The notes under the pieces: model-generated
Databases searched by the model: none
Seen by the model: the letters and a program-made list of their open reading frames with translations, nothing else
Told to the model about the DNA's origin: nothing
In this document: piece by piece, positions 62,159 through 64,000 of the stretch
Layout: every line of letters starts with the position of its first letter
How positions within the stretch are numbered: position 1 is the stretch's first letter
Position numbers and translations under genes: made by a program
From: Azonexus hydrophilus
GTDB taxonomy: Bacteria; Pseudomonadota; Gammaproteobacteria; Burkholderiales; Rhodocyclaceae
Reading direction: 5' to 3'
Length of the DNA stretch: 64,000 bases
Assembly (NCBI RefSeq): GCF_001956855.1
Contig: NZ_MTHD01000001.1
Span: 843,936-907,935 of the forward strand

Positions 62159-62959
62159 TCACGCAGGCATGTTGCCGTAGCCCAGGCGGTGAGACAAGTC
62201 TGCAGCGGCTTTGAGCATGGCTTTCCCCGTTGCGCTATCCCATTCGACGTCAAATTCACCGACTGAGCCGAGGGATGTAATCGCTGCAACCATGTGACCG
62301 GTGTGGTCATAAACAGGAGCGCTGAAGCCGTTGATTCCTGGTGTCAGGCTGCCGCTGGCTCGGGAAATTCCATGTTCGCGAATTTCGGTCAGGACCTTTT
62401 CCAATTGTCGGCGACAGGTTGTTATAGCGGTCTTGCTCGACTCTGCCTGTTCGTGCAATTCAAGGTCGACCATCTTTTTAAGGAAAGGTGAGCGGCAGAA
62501 TGCTGCGAAGGCGCGTCCGGTCGCCGAGCGGCTAAGGGAGAGTACGGTGCCCGGCCGCAGGGTGATCGTGATCGGACTGCCTGCATCCACAATACGGACA
62601 ATGGTCGCGCCATGAGTGCCCCAGACCGCGAGGGCAACCGTTTCGTGGATTTGTTCGCACAGGTTGTCCAGCACAGGACCGGAAAGCCTTACGGGGTCGA
62701 GTCTTCCCAGTCCGGAGAGGCCAAGTTCGAGCGCGTAGGCGCCAAGGTCATAGCGGCCTGTTCCCGAATCCTGTTCCACAATACCGATGCGCATGAAGCT
62801 GACCAGGTAGCGGTGGGCTTTGGCTGCGGCCATGCCAGCCCCTTTGGCGATGTCGCGCAACATCATTGGACGGTTGTTCTTTGCGAGCACATCCAGCAGT
62901 CGAAAGCCGACTTCGATGGACTGTATCCCCTGACGTTCGCTGGCAACTTTAGTGATCAT
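62159..62959 (-). CDS. IclR-family transcriptional regulator
   Basis: 266 residues. The N-terminal winged helix-turn-helix is RDIAKGAGMAAAKAHRYLVSFMRIGIVEQ; the C-terminal effector domain has SATGRAFAAF and SRASGSLTPGINGFSAPVYDHTGHMVAAIT, the IclR signatures. The ligand is unknown. It ends one base beyond the CCA of the tRNA, on the opposite strand, and diverges from the ParA-like gene with 94 bases between, so it may regulate that gene and itself. Confidence 0.9.
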   Translation of the reverse strand: MITKVASERQGIQSIEVGFRLLDVLAKNNRPMMLRDIAKGAGMAAAKAHRYLVSFMRIGIVEQDSGTGRYDLGAYALELGLSGLGRLDPVRLSGPVLDNLCEQIHETVALAVWGTHGATIVRIVDAGSPITITLRPGTVLSLSRSATGRAFAAFCRSPFLKKMVDLELHEQAESSKTAITTCRRQLEKVLTEIREHGISRASGSLTPGINGFSAPVYDHTGHMVAAITSLGSVGEFDVEWDSATGKAMLKAAADLSHRLGYGNMPA

Positions 62960-62998
62960 GGTGCGTAGGCTGAATCAAAGTCCATATTCTATGCATCT

Positions 62999-63026
62999 AT
63001 GACGTCCTTGAGTGCGGCAATATAAT
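62999..63026 (+). promoter_or_regulatory. Sigma-70 promoter for the ParA-like gene
   Basis: ATGACG, 16 bases, then a perfect TATAAT (63021-63026), about 28 bases before the start codon, in the gap shared with the divergent IclR gene. Confidence 0.6.
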
Positions 63027-63053
63027 TAGCCTTCAAATATACAGGGAGGTGAT

Positions 63054-63671
63054 ATGCGGGCTGTTCTCGTGGCAAATCCAAAGGGCGGGGCTGGCAAGAC
63101 CACGCTCGCTACCAATCTCTCGGGGTACTTCGCCAATCAGGGGAAGGTGACAACGCTGTGCGATCTGGATCGTCAGCAGTCGGCATTGCGCTGGATGGCT
63201 TTTCGCGACCCGGCCTTGGCTGCGCTGAGTGGATACTATGCAGGAAATCAAATAGTCCTCAATTTGCCCAAGGAGGCGGATTGGGTTGTCGTCGATGCAC
63301 CCGCGGGTCTGCAGGGTTACAAGCTGACTGACTACATCCGTGCTGTAGACAAGGTGGTCGTTCCTTTGGTCCCTTCCGTATTTGACATGGCGGCCACGGA
63401 AGATTTCCTCAACTCGATCCGTTCGGAAATACGTGGTCAGCGGACCAAGGTGGGGATCGTGGCAATGCGGGTTGATCCGCGGACCAAGGCGGCGGGAATG
63501 CTGGAAGAGTTTCTCAAGCATTTTGATATCCCGATCGTCGCCTATCTGCGCAACACCCAGAACTACGTCAACGTCGCTGCAGCCGGAGCCACTGTTTTTG
63601 ATCCGCCGCGAGCCAAACACCGGCGGGAAGTTGCTCAGTGGGAACCCCTTGTTGATTGGCTCGAAAAATAA
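63054..63671 (+). CDS. ParA/MinD-like P-loop ATPase
   Basis: 205 residues. The deviant Walker A motif NPKGGAGKTTLATNL, the Walker A' region CDLDRQQSALRW and Walker B VVVDAPAGLQG are clear. A strong GGGAGGTGAT ribosome site precedes the ATG. No ParB gene or parS-like repeat is adjacent, and the protein is small, so it is probably an orphan ParA-like positioning ATPase rather than the chromosome partition protein. A T8 run (63679-63686) follows the stop, but no hairpin is visible. Confidence 0.88.
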   Translation: MRAVLVANPKGGAGKTTLATNLSGYFANQGKVTTLCDLDRQQSALRWMAFRDPALAALSGYYAGNQIVLNLPKEADWVVVDAPAGLQGYKLTDYIRAVDKVVVPLVPSVFDMAATEDFLNSIRSEIRGQRTKVGIVAMRVDPRTKAAGMLEEFLKHFDIPIVAYLRNTQNYVNVAAAGATVFDPPRAKHRREVAQWEPLVDWLEK

Positions 63672-63696
63672 GTACGTGTTTTTTTTGCGCAGGGGG

Positions 63697-63725
63697 TTGA
63701 CGAGGGGGCGGAGGCTCGGCATAAT
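63697..63725 (+). promoter_or_regulatory. Strong promoter for tRNA-fMet
   Basis: TTGACG, 17 bases, CATAAT, ending 17 bases before the tRNA. The same two hexamers with the same spacing recur at the rRNA promoter 63896-63924. Confidence 0.8.
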
Positions 63726-63742
63726 TCGGCCTCTCTGACGGA

Positions 63743-63819
<77 letters not shown>

Positions 63820-63895
63820 GCGAAGTTCGTTGGTATGAGTGGAAGTCAGAGAAAAGTAGTGAGGCGGTTCGGTAGAAAATTTTTTACTGAAAAGC

Positions 63896-63924
63896 TTGAC
63901 GGAAGTGAGGAAGTGTTACATAAT
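63896..63924 (+). promoter_or_regulatory. rRNA operon promoter
   Basis: TTGACG, 17 bases, CATAAT, preceded by an A/T-rich stretch (AAAATTTTTTACTGAAAA, about 63877-63894) that could serve as an UP element. Transcription would begin near 63932 and run off the right edge into the 16S gene. Confidence 0.82.
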
Positions 63925-63971
63925 CTCGCTTCTCTGCTGCAGACGAATTGATGTTTAAGACGGCGCGGCGA

Positions 63972-64000
63972 TGTTCTTTAAAAGTTTGGACAACCGATAG
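63972..64000 (+). promoter_or_regulatory. rRNA leader: boxA-like antitermination element before 16S rRNA
   Basis: TGTTCTTTAAAA (63972-63983) followed by GTTTGGACAACCGATAG is the conserved leader found just upstream of 16S rRNA genes in betaproteobacteria, comparable to E. coli boxA TGCTCTTTAACA. The mature 16S gene itself is outside the window. Confidence 0.8.

Noticed and set aside
63054..63671. ParA-like gene as evidence for a plasmid or integrated element
   Set aside because: No ParB, replication, integrase or repeat features nearby; tRNA-fMet and the rRNA operon next door indicate chromosome.

Overview
The window looks like a chromosomal segment of a motile, polarly flagellated betaproteobacterium, most likely of the Rhodocyclales (Dechloromonas/Azonexus-like). 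The reasons are the flagellar gene order (flgGHIJKL, then fliRQPONMLKJIHGF read backwards, then flrBC and fliE), FlrBC/sigma-54 plus sigma-28 control, and a betaproteobacterial rRNA leader at the right edge. The genus is an inference.

Region 1 (1-26.4 kb) is a nearly complete late flagellar locus. Rod, ring and hook-associated genes (flgG end to flgL) run rightwards. The export and motor operon fliF to fliR runs leftwards. Between fliF and fliE lie a histidine kinase and a sigma-54 activator (FlrB/FlrC type). A leftward group follows: fliC, flaG, fliD, fliS, a fliT-like gene, a second FliK-like protein, a free-standing FlhB C-terminal domain and a PilZ brake protein. I can see sigma-28-type promoters before flgK and fliC, and sigma-54-type promoters before fliK and fliE.

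Region 2 (26.4-60.3 kb) is an all-leftward glycan and modification island lying between fliC and a GGDEF gene. It starts with a 1469-residue multidomain glycosyltransferase next to fliC. Next comes a five-gene set matching the Campylobacter jejuni O-methyl phosphoramidate pathway: cytidylyltransferase, C26 amidohydrolase, glutamine kinase, methyltransferase and CysC-like kinase. This stretch looks AT-richer and is probably acquired. The rest holds GDP-heptose genes (hddC, hddA), a ColD-like dehydratase, a fucose-synthase-like reductase, a split transketolase, a B12 radical SAM protein, two C-methyltransferase-like proteins, a YerE-like TPP enzyme, a NeuB-cupin fusion, the CDP-sugar genes rfbF, rfbG and rfbH, and two copies of fliB (flagellin lysine methylase). 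No flippase, polymerase, ligase or initiating membrane transferase is present. With fliC and fliB flanking, I infer that the products decorate flagellin rather than building only a lipid-linked O-antigen.

Region 3 (60.3-64 kb) holds a diguanylate cyclase gene overlapping rfbF, an atypical tRNA-Thr(UGU), an IclR regulator, a ParA-like ATPase, initiator tRNA-fMet, and the promoter and leader of an rRNA operon whose 16S gene must begin just past the window. No CRISPR array, insertion sequence or prophage was seen, and no gap without a gene exceeds 300 bases.
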